Part shown: one piece after another, positions 1-12,690 of the stretch
Numbering within the stretch: position 1 is the first letter of the stretch
How the letters are laid out: the number at the start of each line of letters is the position of its first letter
Origin: Prostheceraeus crozeri
Lineage: Eukaryota; Platyhelminthes; Polycladida; Euryleptidae
Length of the DNA: 64,000 nt
Reading direction: 5' to 3'
NCBI GenBank assembly: GCA_907163375.1
Contig: CAJQUW010010360.1
Location: forward strand, 1 to 64,000
Translations under genes and position numbers: made by a program
Notes under the pieces: generated by a model
Seen by the model: only the letters and a program-made list of their open reading frames with translations
The model's database searches: none
What the model was told of the DNA's origin: nothing

Positions 1-3000
1 CATTATAATGGAGTCTTCACGAAAAAGTCGCGATATTATTCGTGCTTTCTTGGCTGAGATTCCAAGTTTTATTTCCATTTTCATCGGCATGATTTTATGA
101 TTCACTAAATACATGTTTCATTTCTTGAATCTGAATGCGTGATGGACCTATTTATATCTTTCATCAAAGTTGATTGAAGTCATTGTCCTTGATTCTGTTA
201 TTTTGCTCTACTGGCAGGTTGCTTATGATATGATCTCGATTAAGAAGATTCTCTTGAGATCAAGCATGAAAGCGAAAACAGGTCATCGAGTTGCCAATTC
301 AACAAACATTACCTATCCAAGGCTGTCATGACACGGAATCTAAAAAATAATATCATTTCCTTCTGCATTATACCATCATGTTCCGTCAAAACTGCTGCTT
401 CAATTGCTTCATAATTGCTTCAAAACTGCAAAAATTTGCATATCTCACATTTGATGACAAAATACCACTTGTATCCTCCACGAGTTCATTTAATAAAATC
501 GAAATGTATACACATTGGGGATTTAATAAATGCTGAGTTACCACTCTAACCAATATACTTACTCTATGACACGACTTGTTTCTTTTATAGACTACGGACT
601 GCAATAATATGAGAGCTAATTAAATTTCCAGAAGCAAATGACCTTCACAACGTCTTCAAGATGCGTAGCTGGAAAATTCTTATGCTACAAAGCTAAGAAT
701 GTATATGAATTCACTACATTTACTTTGTATGAATTGAAATACATCATTAAAAAACTTCTCGTGATCAAGTGGAGATGCTCTCATTTATCTACCATAATCA
801 TTAAATTCCAGGAGTTTCCAGGAGCGCGGAAACCCTGTTATAGCACATTTTACAACGCATGCCCCATTACTGCAATTCACATTCTTGGTGTGACAGCTAA
901 CCGAAGTTTTTTCTTACTATGATATATCTCTGGTATTGCACCAATCAAAGGAATATCTTTTTGTTAGCGTCATTCATTGTTAAATGCAGCTATGTATCAC
1001 TGTTAACGCTGTGTTTCAAAAAAGCAGTATTTATTTATCATTGCAGGCACATTAACATAGAATGCCATTAGTGTGTTGAAAGTAGTATGAAACGAATCAC
1101 CACAGAAATTTCACTTAATATGATAATTTTTTATCTTCAGGCCTGTTCCCATTCTTCAACTGAGGATTCAATTCAATAATCAATTATTTTATTTACATGT
1201 TGTCATCGGCTGTAACTACTGACAAGTGAGGCAATTCATCTCTATGGATATACCTACGTTAGAATATCCATTGTTCTGACAAATATCTTCTTTAGAACAA
1301 AGCAAGCATTAGAAAGTTAAATCATGTCATCCAATAAACTAATCAAGATCATGCTTTTCCAGCAAGATTGAGTTTGGTGCTGATCATTATTTGAATATGT
1401 TGCGTTTAGCTATCACAGTGTATTTAATCGCTGTTTCATTACAGATTATCGCACCTGCAATTCATATATAATGAAAAATATAAGATGTGCAGTTAAGGCA
1501 TGCATCAAAATCGAAGGTAATTGTTAGTAGATAAAATCCTTGTTATCGCTACAATAGTTTTCTTCATTTTGTCGCACAGCGTTGTAACAAAAATGATCTG
1601 ATTGAAAACGTGCCAATATGGTATACAACATGCTTGTCGTAGGAACACAGATTCAATATACTTATCCAATATATTAATAAATCAAGCTATTTCTCTCTCT
1701 CTACACAATAATGTCTAGAGAACTGCATGTTATGTCATAAAAGCAATTTTAGTTCAAAAGTGATAGAAATAAATTTGAAAGCCAAAAGCTGCAATCTTTT
1801 GCTTAAATTAACTTATTTCAACAACTTAAATTACAACAAATTTCATTGTAGTCTATTGTAACTGGACTTGCAACATGCGATCATTTCACAAATGAAGCAG
1901 AGATACCAAGCAACCAAGGTACCGAGGTGAATGATGAAAGCGAGGTACCACTTTTAAAAGTCTCGCAATTTTCTATTTTAGGCTATTTCTAGACATCAGC
2001 TGATCTACATTTTAATAACACATTGATGCTGTTGGTTTGCCTAAAATGAAAATGTCCACATATTTCAAAAAATGAAAGTCCTTTGCTATGGCTGTGCATC
2101 ACAGGTGGTCCGCCACATTAGGATCTGCAACATCCGGTCAGATTTTGATCAAAGAGAATTGTCACATTTTATCACATACCGATGGACATCAATGTTACAG
2201 TTTGTCACATCGTCCACCCCTAGCACATCCCACAAAACTTAAGGAATTAAGAATACATATCACATCTTCAAAAGAGAGGATTACAGTAAAACAGTTCGAA
2301 CATCAAGTTATCGAAGGATGTGAGTGATGATTTGATCGCAAGTACATGTACAAAAAGTAATAATTCATAAGATTGTAATTCCACATCATTCAATGCATAA
2401 TAACTATAGCAGAATCAATATCTGAACTTGATAAATGCTGGTACTTTCAGCGGAGCATCATGGTAGTCTCTCTACAACCAAATGCAGTGGTCAAAGTCGA
2501 AGCTTTCTCCTATTTTGCGCCTGTCTTCTGAATTCGCGTTTAATCCGAAAATCGCAAAATGTCAAATCATAACATAGAGATAATTCCACTAAGTGTGACA
2601 GAAAGCTGTTCAATGGAACTAGCTTGCGGTATTCGTGAACTTGAACTGAGTGGCATTCGCTTACTTTTGATATGAACGGGAATATACCTCTCCAATTCAA
2701 TTATTTTCGCACATGATTGGTCGAAATTAAATAAGTAGGAATGCTTCACTCAAAAATATTTGAAACATAGCTTATCAGCAGGTAGGGATGAGAGATGAAA
2801 TGATGTTAAGAATTGACGTATGTATTAACAGGTAATTTCCTTGCTGTCAGACGCCTGACGCACATGATGACAGGCGTGCTCAATACAGAATTGCTAAATG
2901 TTGACGTTTCTGGCACAGTAATTGGGGACACCCAGACGAATGTAGCAAAGGAATATCAATAAACAAGGCTGAATCTGTAAGTGCGAAGCATTCTGAGACC

Positions 3001-4026
3001 TAGTGTATTAATGGTCTGTCCAAAAAAGCGAACGAAAATCGTAGGACTTGGAAGTACATATCGTAGAAAAACCATCTGATAGTTCTGCATCAAAGAACTT
3101 TTTTGCTGTTAATCATTTATATTAGTCAGTACTTAACTGCAAAAAAAGCATTGAATATTATGTAAGATTTCGACGATGGTATTAGTAGGCACCATGGTTT
3201 CAACGAAATTCGAAAAACTCAGAAATTCTGCAGTCGCTGCTCATTTTTATGTGATAGCAGTTTAGATCGAATTGTTAGGCACGATTTTTTTTGTCGACTG
3301 TAGGAGTTTGCAGAAAATAGAACACACTGTACCAATATTTTCCAGATTTGGCGTTTGAACACCTGACTATTGAATATGCCTAGATTACTCGCTCTGCAAA
3401 CTTACTGTTTCGTCGCAACCTTTCTCTTTCTAACCAACAGCTCTTGGTCTACGGGACAATTCGAGTGAACCTTCCTTCCTACGACTAAGATTCAATTGAG
3501 TTCCATTTAAGATCCCGGTGAGGTGTCTGAAATAACTCAAATCTGCTTCGACAGGAATTGTTGATATAGGGGTCTACCCACGATCCTACCATACGAATAA
3601 ATCGATAATGAAAATACCTTTTTATCAATGTTTTTATGATCTTGTTGTAAGCACAGTTTTGTGATGTTTTGGCAAGTCCTATCTTGTTATTTCAAATTTC
3701 AATAATACCATTGTAGGCCAGTCATCACACCATCCTTGATATAGCAAGAAACGGAAATTTGGGTATATTATTTATGATTTACAATATATTATTGCGGAAG
3801 TGCTCCTTGGACCAACCATTCATTTTTGATGCGTAGCTCCATGGCCAGCAAGGATCTTCAAAATATGATTAAATAAATAGCGAATTATTGAACGTAGAGA
3901 TTACGTTGAATGGCGTCAAAGGTTCATCTCGTCGTTAAGGTAAGAAGCAATCATGATGACCTATATTTGTTAAAATACAATACCACAGATCGAAACCAGC
4001 TGGTTAGGTAGAAAAAAATCACTTAC
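1..4026. other. Non-coding stretch without recognised gene
   Basis: AT-rich sequence with only short, unconvincing open frames on both strands. It lies 3' of the THUMPD1-like exon, so it should be intron 1 of that gene or sequence beyond it. I looked for a continuation of the THUMP domain on the minus strand and found none. No transposon protein or long inverted repeat was recognised. Confidence 0.5.
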
Positions 4027-4332
4027 TGGGTGAAATTTTCTTTCTTTAGTCTCTTTTTCAGCTTCTTCTCGAAGTGCTTTTTCTAGGTCATCATTATTAT
4101 CATCACCTTCAGACTCAGAGTTTTCGTTGTCAGATGATATTCTATCAAGAGCATCTTCTAGAAGATGTAGAACTTCATACCCTGCTTCTCGTTCCTTTTT
4201 GTTACAAGTCACTAAAAATCCTCGCATTCCAGCAGTGAGATTCGCTGACCCACCATAATCCTTCTTGAAATGTTTGTTTCCATAATGCGCTCTTCTAAAT
4301 TGCGCTTTTCGTTTTCGTCGGTTATCAGACAT
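4027..4332 (-). CDS. THUMPD1: THUMPD1-like protein, first coding exon (partial gene)
   Basis: THUMPD1 (yeast Tan1) is the tRNA-binding adaptor that works with the acetyltransferase NAT10 to make N4-acetylcytidine in tRNA. This exon encodes 102 residues starting MSDNRRKRKAQF. The family signatures are a basic KRKAQF start, the segment LTAGMRGFLVTCNKKERE (human: LEPGLQGILITCN), and an acidic stretch of E, S and D. The start was chosen because an upstream in-frame Met adds sequence unlike the family. The exon ends at CCA followed by a minus-strand GTAAGT donor (4021-4026), in phase 0. The THUMP domain itself lies in later exons, which were not found and may lie left of position 1. A transposon-like element begins about 400 bp upstream, in or near the promoter. 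The family match was made by eye. Confidence 0.72.
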
Positions 4333-4740
4333 CTGTAAGGAGCAAAACCGCATTAAGGTCGTGAAAATCGGAAGTTTGCTTGACACGAGTCCAATCGGAC
4401 TAAATTTTCAAATCCAATGACAGGACAGGGCTAAACTAGCCTTTGCCTGACTCGAGTCGAATTGAAAGTTGTGTAAGCAAATTTCTTGAGATAATAGCCG
4501 AAGAGATTTCATCAAGAGAATTCTATTCAGATACTAAGCATGTTTCAGTCGATGTGACCATTCATTATCAGTGGCAAAATAACAGTGAACTTATGAATAT
4601 GGTGTCAAATTTTAAAATCAATCTTTATCTCTTGAATATTCTGTGATTATCTCGCTATATGTAGTAGGCTACTTAATAGAAATATTGAATGACCTAGCTT
4701 TCTAGCAACCACAAATATCACAAATGGGCCATTCCATTTA

Positions 4741-5128
4741 TCAGTGACGTGACATATTAAATTCCCTAAATGACATAAAAGTATGAATATTGTGAATTAG
4801 AGCTTGATATTTCATTTATATCTACTCTTTGTCATTAAGTATCAATTGTAAGAAACTGGACATTTTTTTCAAATTTGACTTTGATTAGTTTCAGTTTTAA
4901 GATGTCTCAGTGACGTGACATTTTCTTCCCTAGATTTTGATACTATCTCCTAAATTTTGAAATTCTTCTAAATTCTGTCGAAATTTTTCTAACTGTTATA
5001 AGGGTTTCCATGCTAGAACGCTACTTAACATCATCGTAAAACTTATTTTGATAGAAAGTTGAAACTTCGTGTTGAATTTAGCGATGGCCCATCTCAGTGA
5101 CGTGACATCATTTTCTCAGTGACGTGAC
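4741..5128 (+). repeat. Left subterminal motif array (4 copies of TCAGTGACGTGAC)
   Basis: Copies at 4741-4754, 4907-4920, 5094-5107 and 5116-5128, all in plus orientation. The last two are 22 bp apart. The core TGACGTGA resembles a CRE-like site but is more simply read as a transposase-binding site, because the same motif is inverted at the other side of the gene. Confidence 0.75.
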
Positions 5129-5306
5129 CCTCTGAAAATGCTGACACAAAAGGATTTGTAAATGATATCAAATTCGTCTATTTTGCATCATAATTATTCA
5201 AAATGAGAAAAACTCAGTTTTCCATAGTGTATACATTTATTTAATTCAATAGATCGATCATTTCAATGATCAAGAAGACTAGAAAATCAAGAAAGTCTGC
5301 ATATGG

Positions 5307-8300
5307 TCACACAAATCGGAGTTGTAGACGACTCCCACAGCCTACTGGGATAGGGTCGTCCAACAATCGTAAGATGTCCTCGATGGGGTAGTCAAGGATG
5401 TCTTCCTTGTTTGGCCATTTGTATGTACCGACACTTGTAGCCTCCAGACTTGCCACCGTGACCCAACCAGAGACAGTGACTTCTCGGACAAGTCCGCGGT
5501 ATTCTTGGCCTTCGTAGTTAAATGCCACCCACTTTCCAACTTCAAGATTCATTTGGAAAGCAGGGGCAGCGATCGGCGCGGTCACCTCCTCTTCTACCGC
5601 GTCAACAATGTCTCTCTGCCGGATAATGACCTTCAACTGCTTCGACGACGTTGACGTGAGAGACATCAAGATGGAATTGTCATTGTCATCACTCTTCTCA
5701 AAATGATGGTGCTCTCTGATGCCAACAACATTTTGAATATCAGACCACATCTCGTCGATCTTCTTGATGGTTGTCGGGTCACGAATGACGTGCTCTTGCA
5801 CATCAAGAAATGTGATGCCTGGTAAAAATAGCTTGGCGGTATTGAGAAAATCAGTCGCGTCCTTCACCACTACTTTACCAGCCCGAACCTTCATCCAAAC
5901 CGTGGACTTGGCGCGGCTACCAATGACATCAACCAGACCTTTCCCATGAGCGGTGGCAAAGAACGTCCACGAGGTCACTGTAAGCGAAAAACAGGTGCGG
6001 GCAGCACAGGAAATGGTCCATTTGTTTTTTGAACTGCACTGCGCTGCGCACCCGTCTGAAAAAATTCGGACAGATTGGATGTTGGGATACTCATTCGTGA
6101 TTAGGGAGAACAGTTCTTCCAAGTAGATCATGACAGCGTGCTTGTCGTGATTGAGGTCTCCAGACACGATGGCTAACTGACGCCCAGTGACTTCTTTGGT
6201 CCACAGTGCACACGTGAAAATGGTTACCTGGAAGAAAAAAGATACTGCATTGCATGTAGGGCCTAGCAAAATTTGCATTAAATATTTGTTAACATGCATT
6301 TGATATCAAATTAATTTTACGAATCAATTTTTATCTTGAACCAACATTATCTTGCTTTACTAGTCAAACAAAGAAAACAAAAATTAAGAAGAAAACCTAA
6401 CTGAAATGATATGATTTTTATCAATTCATTAATCTATATAAAAGAATAATAAAAGCATAAAATCCGAAGCTGTTGAATAAATCAAAATCATAACATTGAC
6501 AGAGCCATGCATATAGACTAAGAATATTACGAGCTTAAAAATGATGAACTTTCATTTGTCAAGCTAATTTAGGACAGCCAAAAGTTCATCTATCATGTTA
6601 AAAAAATACTTATTGTATTTATGATAAGACTTTAGTACAAAGAACATAAATACTTGTCGTGAAAATTATAAATAATCCGCATGTAAGACATTTTCTACAC
6701 AGGCTATTTTGTATACTCATGTCAATCCGTATATCCATGTGTATTATTTAGACTGAATTTTGCCTGAGTTTACTGAATTTATCCTACACCTACATTAATT
6801 ATATTACATGATAGTATCATGCGACGAGAGGCAAAACGTATTCATAATATTAGATAGGCCCTAAATTTTACATATGCAAAAAACAAACATTCTTATAATT
6901 ATGGTGAATATTCTAGCCACGATACAACTAGAATATGCTTAGATTTTGCATTAAGAATACTTCTATCTATGAAATTGAAAGCAAACAGGTTAATTCTCAA
7001 CGTTTTCGGCCATTCTTTTCAGGAGTTACATGGCAATGACAAGTCATGAAGTGCGAGCGCGTGACTTGTCATTGCCATGTAACTCCCTGAAAAGAATGGC
7101 CGAAAACGTTCGGAGAATTAACCTATTTGCTTTCAATTTCATATATAGAATTGTAACGGGAACAGAGTGCTTCAAACTCTTATATCGGCAAGTGAAAATC
7201 AATAAAATTCACAATTTACTACAATCACAGAATTAGATTCATCTGCGCGCGCTTCGGTTTCCTAGAAAGGAAGAATTGTATGCAACCTTAATGTCGAAAT
7301 GGCACATCAACTTGCTCCTTCTCGAATGGATAATTCATGTATGGCCTGCTATTGGAAATGGCAAACAATAAGCTGTCAGCAGAGGACAGTGGAGCCAGTG
7401 AGAGATGCGTGCGTGCTGTGATATCACTTCGTACACACCAAAACACACATCCCTGTCTTGGCTTCGATTCAATGTATGCACTATACAGTGAGCAATGCCG
7501 AGGAGAGGATCATCAAGTGAACTAATTTTCGTACGCCTGCTACTTTCTTTAATAATGATCGGAAGGGTCAACATTATGGAGAAAACTTGTGGGCAATGAT
7601 CTGAAGTCTTCGAATCTGAAGGAATTTTGGCAATCGAAGCACTTTGCTGGAACTCACATTAATCCGCAAGCGACGCACGACTTTTTTTCCTATCTCTGTA
7701 AGGTATTAGGAATTCCTTCTTGCCCACCTAATAGGTTCCTCAATGTGCCGTCAGTTTCGTATTAATCACACTTCTAGCAAACCGAAGCAGATAAACAAAA
7801 TATTTAATTCTGTGACTACAATCGATAACAGTAGTAGGCTAGTTGGACATGTATAATAGGCTGATGTGATTATGAACTAGGATGATCTTTTATCAATAAT
7901 GTACTATAATTTATAGCTTGCTGCAAAAGTACAAAATATTAGTCTAATGATATACGATATCATTGTGAAAAATATGTAAGCTCTCACCTGTCTATGTCTC
8001 CAGTGTGCTGACTGTATTTCGTTCTGCATGACACATGCGTAGTTTTCGGCGAAGTCGATCTGGATGACACACTCGTTGTTCCTGAGGGTATCTTTACAGA
8101 ACAAAAAGTACTTCTCTTGTTGGTCCTTCACATAGCAATGTCTAGCATACTTGATAAATTTGTCCTCAAGTATGTCCAGGGCAGTCACCTGAGGAACTTC
8201 TTTCGTGACCACATGAAGGTAACCACTCGTTCCCTCCTCCCATGCACTGTAGGACACCACTGCATCGGCATCGATAGTCAGCTCATCAATCACTGATCGA

Positions 8301-9128
8301 AGCTTGCCTTTGCAGACATCACACTCGCCCAGCATACAGGACTCGTTCTCCCGCGAATACACTGAGGCTGTGATTAAATCACGACCAGTAGGGGGGATAT
8401 CTTCTGAAAAGTTCTTGGATAGTCCTTTGAGAAGTCCGTCCATATCAGCGTGAATCCGACAAACGCAGACCGAAGCTGGGATACTTGATTCGTGTAGAAC
8501 TTCTGGTGGCCTGCGACTAAAAAATTTGGATTTCCCAAGTTGTTGATCCTCCGTCTCCATAAATTGTTCGCTCACCAATACTCATTGTCATATAGCGCAA
8601 TTGACGACGCTCGCGGCTACCATCGGGTAATTTGAAGGATCTGGAGTCTCTTTTCCTTGGAGTCGCTCGGGAAATTGGGTCTGAACGGTAGAAAGCGACA
8701 ATTCGCGAATCAAGGTCAGTTTGGTGGCGCTGATTCTGTGAAGAATGGTTATCAGTCATGATTGATATGCCCGATTCCTTGGCCAAGAAAGAGCAAATTT
8801 CTCTTCGTTGCATTGGTGATTTCAGAAGTGATCGGCGCACTTTCTACAGGGCCTTCCCCCGACTTTGACGACTTCCGAAGTTGTTTTGACTAGGTTCTGA
8901 AGTGTCTGTGGACTTTTCTTTGTTCTGCTCCCTGAGCCTTTCGCGCTGACGACGCTTCCTTTCATTCTCAGCCATTTTCTTCTTAGCTATAAGATCTTTC
9001 TCTGCATTGTCGACCATTCCTTGTATCTTCTTCTTCTGACGCTCGCGGCACCTTCTTGCCTTTTCTGCCTCCGACCATCTACCGCTCTCTTGAAGCCGAG
9101 ACTTGTACGTGCGTTGGTACTGTGACAT
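5307..9128 (-). pseudogene. RNase H-like, zinc-binding transposase candidate, two exons, decayed
   Basis: Two exons: 9128-7988 and 6227-5307. The intron has a GTGAGA donor (7981-7987) and a pyrimidine-rich acceptor ending CAG (6228-6230), joining HWRHRQ to VTIFTCALW in phase 0. Layout: a basic Arg/Lys-rich N-terminus (ARRCRERQKKK); KSPMQRR segment; Cys/His cluster CVCRIH and ESCMLGECDVC; a catalytic-core-like region with IQIDFAENY, IFSDGCAAQ and FFATAHGKGLVDVIG; a C-terminal small-barrel-like segment (VGKWVAFNYEGQEYRGLV to YKWPNKEDI). I know this protein type as a widespread uncharacterised invertebrate family but no named transposase superfamily for it. Acidic residues in the first two core motifs suggest an RNase H fold (inference). 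It is damaged: one in-frame TAG near 8841 and one frameshift near 8570. The intron carries a foldback at 6968-7143. Confidence 0.65.
6968..7143. repeat. Foldback hairpin in the intron of the transposase-like gene
   Basis: Near-perfect inverted repeat with arms of about 80 bp meeting around 7050. The left arm begins TATGAAATTGAAAGC, the right arm ends GCTTTCAATTTCATA. It holds no reading frame. The right arm reads CCTGAAAAG then GAAAACGTT on the plus strand, which vaguely recalls the degenerate hammerhead motifs of the PLE termini in this window. Confidence 0.8.
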
Positions 9129-9250
9129 GATTCTATTTGATCTAAATGTCGGCCAGTTTATATATCAGATGCTTCATTCAATTTCAAATTTGAATTTAAA
9201 TATGTTTCGTTCAACGGCGACAACAATAGAAAGCTTATTTCAATGTGTGT

Positions 9251-9440
9251 GGTCATTTAGATATCTATGATTCTCACGATTAGCATCTACTGTTGATGAT
9301 TTTATGACTCATCGAATTCACTGAAATTCCTATGTGTAAGCTAAGGTCATTTAGATATCTATGATTCTCACGATTAGCATCATTCTGCTGTTGATGATTG
9401 TATGACTCATCGAATTCATTGTAATTCCTATGTTAAAAGA
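9251..9440. repeat. 95-bp tandem duplication
   Basis: Two head-to-tail copies beginning GGTCATTTAGATATCTATGA, the first at about 9251-9346 and the second at 9347-9440. They are about 90 percent identical and lie just upstream of the start codon of the transposase-like gene, so they could be part of its promoter or of the subterminal region. Confidence 0.8.
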
Positions 9441-9462
9441 AAACTGTTGAACGTTGACTCAA

Positions 9463-9725
9463 GGAAAATACAGATTGTAGTTGAAGTAGCGGGACTGTGA
9501 TGGAAATTCTGATATGATTATACGATTTCAAGAAATAAGCTTGTGTAAGAAATTGTCACGTCACTCAGATAAGCAAATGTCACGTCACTGAGAAAAGATA
9601 TCAAACTTATCAAAGCATCTAAATTTAATAATTGTGTGCGTATTGATTGAAATAACGTCTACATGTAAACAGAGGATTATGAACGATTTGGTCCAATTCA
9701 CTCTTGGTGCGGTAATAAAATACCA
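9463..9725. repeat. Direct repeat copy 1 of transposon right flank (empty site)
   Basis: A 260-bp segment containing two TGTCACGTCACT motifs (9554-9591). It is repeated at 10130-10296 plus 11358-11455. This copy lacks the 1,058-bp insertion and so serves as the pre-insertion site for it. The 400 bp between copies (9726-10129) are very AT-rich, with an ending GGCGGTATACAAATAAAG that resembles a retroposon tail, and hold no reading frame. Confidence 0.8.
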
Positions 9726-10129
9726 TGTACAATTAATACTTTAATTACATGATTGTGTGATTAATTATTCAATACTTCCTATGTATTGACTGAGTATCAT
9801 GCACTTCAACAGAAGTAGTACATTTCTAACTATGTTCTTTGATGTCATAGAAACCGCTAAGGACAGCTTCCGTGAAGGCGGTATACAAATAAAGAATTAA
9901 TATTATTTGTTTTTTAACAACAATAATATTATTATTACTATTAATCGTAATAATAAATTGTAAATTAATAATTATTCAATTATATTAAATTATACAGTAT
10001 AAAATTATTGTATATACATGTAAGTCACTAATTTATATATTAATATGCATGTATCATGTACTAAATTATTTTTTTAATTATTTATGTAATAAAATCTTAA
10101 TAAATATGTAATGATATAATAATTACTCA

Positions 10130-11455
10130 GTGAAAATACAGATTGTAGTTGGAGTAACGGAACTGTGATGGAAATTCTGATAAAATTATACGATATCAAG
10201 AAATAAGTTTAAGTAAAGAATTTGTCACGTCACTGACGTCACGTCACTGAGATCAGCATATGTCACGTTACTGAGAAAAAATATCAAACTTATCAAGGGG
10301 CCATCCATAAAGGACGTCCGCAGAAAATTGACTATTTTTGACCCCCCCTCCCCCCTCTGTCCGCAGGTGTCAGCATTTTCGGACCCCCCCTCCCCCCGGA
10401 CGTCCGCATTTATAAGCCTTCAGTATTAGCTATGAAACTGAGGTACTATCACTTAGGTATTTAGTCTCGTTGCATCTTAGCCTTGTTTGCATCTTATTTT
10501 TCGTTTTGGTGCATAGGCCTATATGTCTGTAACCTACATAATTTATTAGATTATTTCTTGATAGACGTACATGTTATAACAGAGCCTGTCAGATTTGTTG
10601 TGATGATCCTACGTCAGCCACGGAATAATTTCAACCGATTTTCTTGCTCAATCTTCAAATTTTTAAATTTTACATTCTTAAAAGACAGATTAAACACCTT
10701 CACAACCTACACTCTAGTAACATATACTAAAAAGCTTAATAACAGAAAAGCCAAACTCCCGTTTGAATACTATATACTACATGACAGCACATTTATAGAT
10801 CTATACGATTTTATAAACTAGTCAACGATTTGATGTACTAATTTCTTTTGTAGTCCATCGGTTTACATGTATTACTTATCTTAATTTCATTAATCAATTT
10901 TCATCAGAATTTGTCAACAAAAATATGAGAGGTTGTCAAACGTAAACATCTTTATTCAAACTCATCTGTATGTAAAGCTGACTACAACTAAATAACTTCA
11001 AAAAGAAATGAGAAGTCAGGATTGCAAATAAATTGTTCCACGTCATCAATGAGTAAGGCATTTTCATTTACATATGGGCTCCCTCTCGCTTGTTCATCAT
11101 GTTCATAGAATAATGAAACATCATCTGTTTCGTGGGATCGCAGATTAACAAGTCATTAGTCTACCATTCCTTCACAGTGAAGAGATGAACTTAAAACGCT
11201 AACCATCCAGTGTCAAAAGTGATTTAACTTGTGAATAAGCGGACGTCCGCTTTTTCTTGCCCCCTTCCCCCTCTCCCCTCTCCCCGTCCGCAACTGTCCG
11301 CATTTGACTGACCCCCCCTCCCCCCCGCTGCGGACGTCCTTTATGGATGGCCCCCAAAACATCTGAATTTAATAATTATGTGCATCTTGATTGAAATAAC
11401 GTCTAAACAGAGGATTATGAACGATTTGGTCCAATTCACTCTTGCTGCGGTGTAG
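10130..11455. repeat. Direct repeat copy 2 of transposon right flank, interrupted
   Basis: Second copy of the 9463-9725 segment, with three TGTCACGT-type motifs at 10223-10274, split by the TIR element at 10297-11354. The two halves align collinearly with copy 1 once the insertion and one 3-bp duplicate are removed. A further motif copy in plus orientation follows at 11478-11492. Confidence 0.8.
10297..11354. mobile_element. Non-autonomous TIR DNA transposon, GGGGCCATCC termini, 3-bp TSD
   Basis: Termini are GGGGCCATCCATAAAGGACG at the left and the inverse at the right, followed internally on both sides by repeated GTCCGC and C-tract blocks (GACCCCCCC). The flanks are duplicated CAA (10294-10296 and 11355-11357), and the uninterrupted sister sequence near 9618 carries CAA only once, confirming the ends. 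No convincing protein is inside, so it depends on a transposase elsewhere. A 3-bp duplication fits CMC/Chapaev3-like or CACTA-like families, but the superfamily is not proven. Confidence 0.9.
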
Positions 11456-11499
11456 GATTAACATGATGCTCAAAATCTCAGTGACGTGACATGAAATAT

Positions 11500-12690
11500 G
11501 CTCAAGTTCAAATATATGTCTACGTCATGCATCGAAAGTTTGAAATCATACTTTATCCTTTCTAAATTGCTTATTGATATGACTGAGGTCTCTGAATTAT
11601 AGTAAATCAACCGATAGTGATATATTTGAGGGAAAAAATAAATTTTCTTTTTTTTGTCATGGTTACATGTAATTTAGACGATAATTGAACTCGTCAGATA
11701 GTACCAGATTTTCTGTTTTGTTTTGAAGTTGAGTTCAATTTTAAGTTGAAATTATAATACTTAAGGGTATTCTTCATCGATTGAAACACAGTTTAGAGGT
11801 GTCCTATGAAAATTTATTTTTCGACCCCCTGGTTGACATTTGCGTGGAATGTCCCAAATTCAAAGAAAAATAATAGTATAATAGCTGTGAGCATGAATGC
11901 AGTTGGCAAGCATTAAAAAATATGCACAAATTCTGATTAGACAGGGGATATTTAAAACGGATAATAATTAAGATGATCTGCGTGGGCAAGGACCTCAGTA
12001 ACATTTCTCGCATCCTTGCGAGTCTTACGAAAAAATGGCTACAGAGAGCGAGAATCAACAAATCAAACATAGTGATTCTATGTATGTGATAGTTATAGTG
12101 ATAGACACACTGTGATAGACGTACATGGAAGAATGAGCAGAATGTTATGTGTTAGCCAACTTGTGAGCAAACTAGACTTCAACATAGAAAATCTTTCTAA
12201 AAAGATAAATTGTAAAAACAAACATTTGCATGTGCAAAGAAATTATACCAAAATACTTGTCAGGATAGGTATCTAGTGAGTACATCCATGAAGTGTCTTA
12301 GCCCAGCACAGATCAAAATATTATATCAGTTGTATTGAGGACTTTCGTAATTTTTCTGGGGACTAAATATTTTTTCATTCGCGAGAGTCAACTATTGGTG
12401 TTATATTAATTGTGTCAATCAACTGATACATTATAGAATGAACAAGGATGAAATCAATTAACAAGGAATCGAATATGCAGGAGAAGAATGTGAAAGCTGC
12501 AAATAAAAGATTATGAGCATAAAATTTAAAAATGCGATAAATGTGGATTGCCAATTCACTTGACTTGTATTAATTTGCTGGACTATGAGTTATTGAATTA
12601 TTTCAAGCAAAAATAAAAATGTGTAAATGTGTAGTGATCCTGTGCACCGTTGTCGTGAATTAAATAACATCAACACAGTTTCAAAGCTCC
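11500..12690. other. Non-coding stretch, nothing recognised
   Basis: AT-rich sequence after the last motif copy of the 4.7-11.5 kb element. Short open frames only, none with a recognisable motif, and no long inverted repeats were seen. Confidence 0.5.

Larger units (their letters stand above)
4729..11500 (-). mobile_element. Candidate unnamed DNA transposon flanked by TCAGTGACGTGACA arrays
   Basis: The interval contains one RNase H-like gene (minus strand) and about ten copies of the 14-bp motif TCAGTGACGTGACA or its complement, seen only here in the window. Left copies are in plus orientation, right copies mostly in minus orientation, as expected for subterminal transposase-binding sites. 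The left end may be near GGGCCATTCC (4729), just outside the first motif. I could not find the matching right terminus: the right flank is duplicated and interrupted by another element (10297-11354). The boundaries are therefore approximate. The flanking non-coding DNA shows no other gene. Confidence 0.5.

Noticed and set aside
10483-10821. 112-codon frame inside the GGGGCCATCC element
   Set aside because: AT-rich composition, no motif, and no similarity to any transposase; the element looks non-autonomous.
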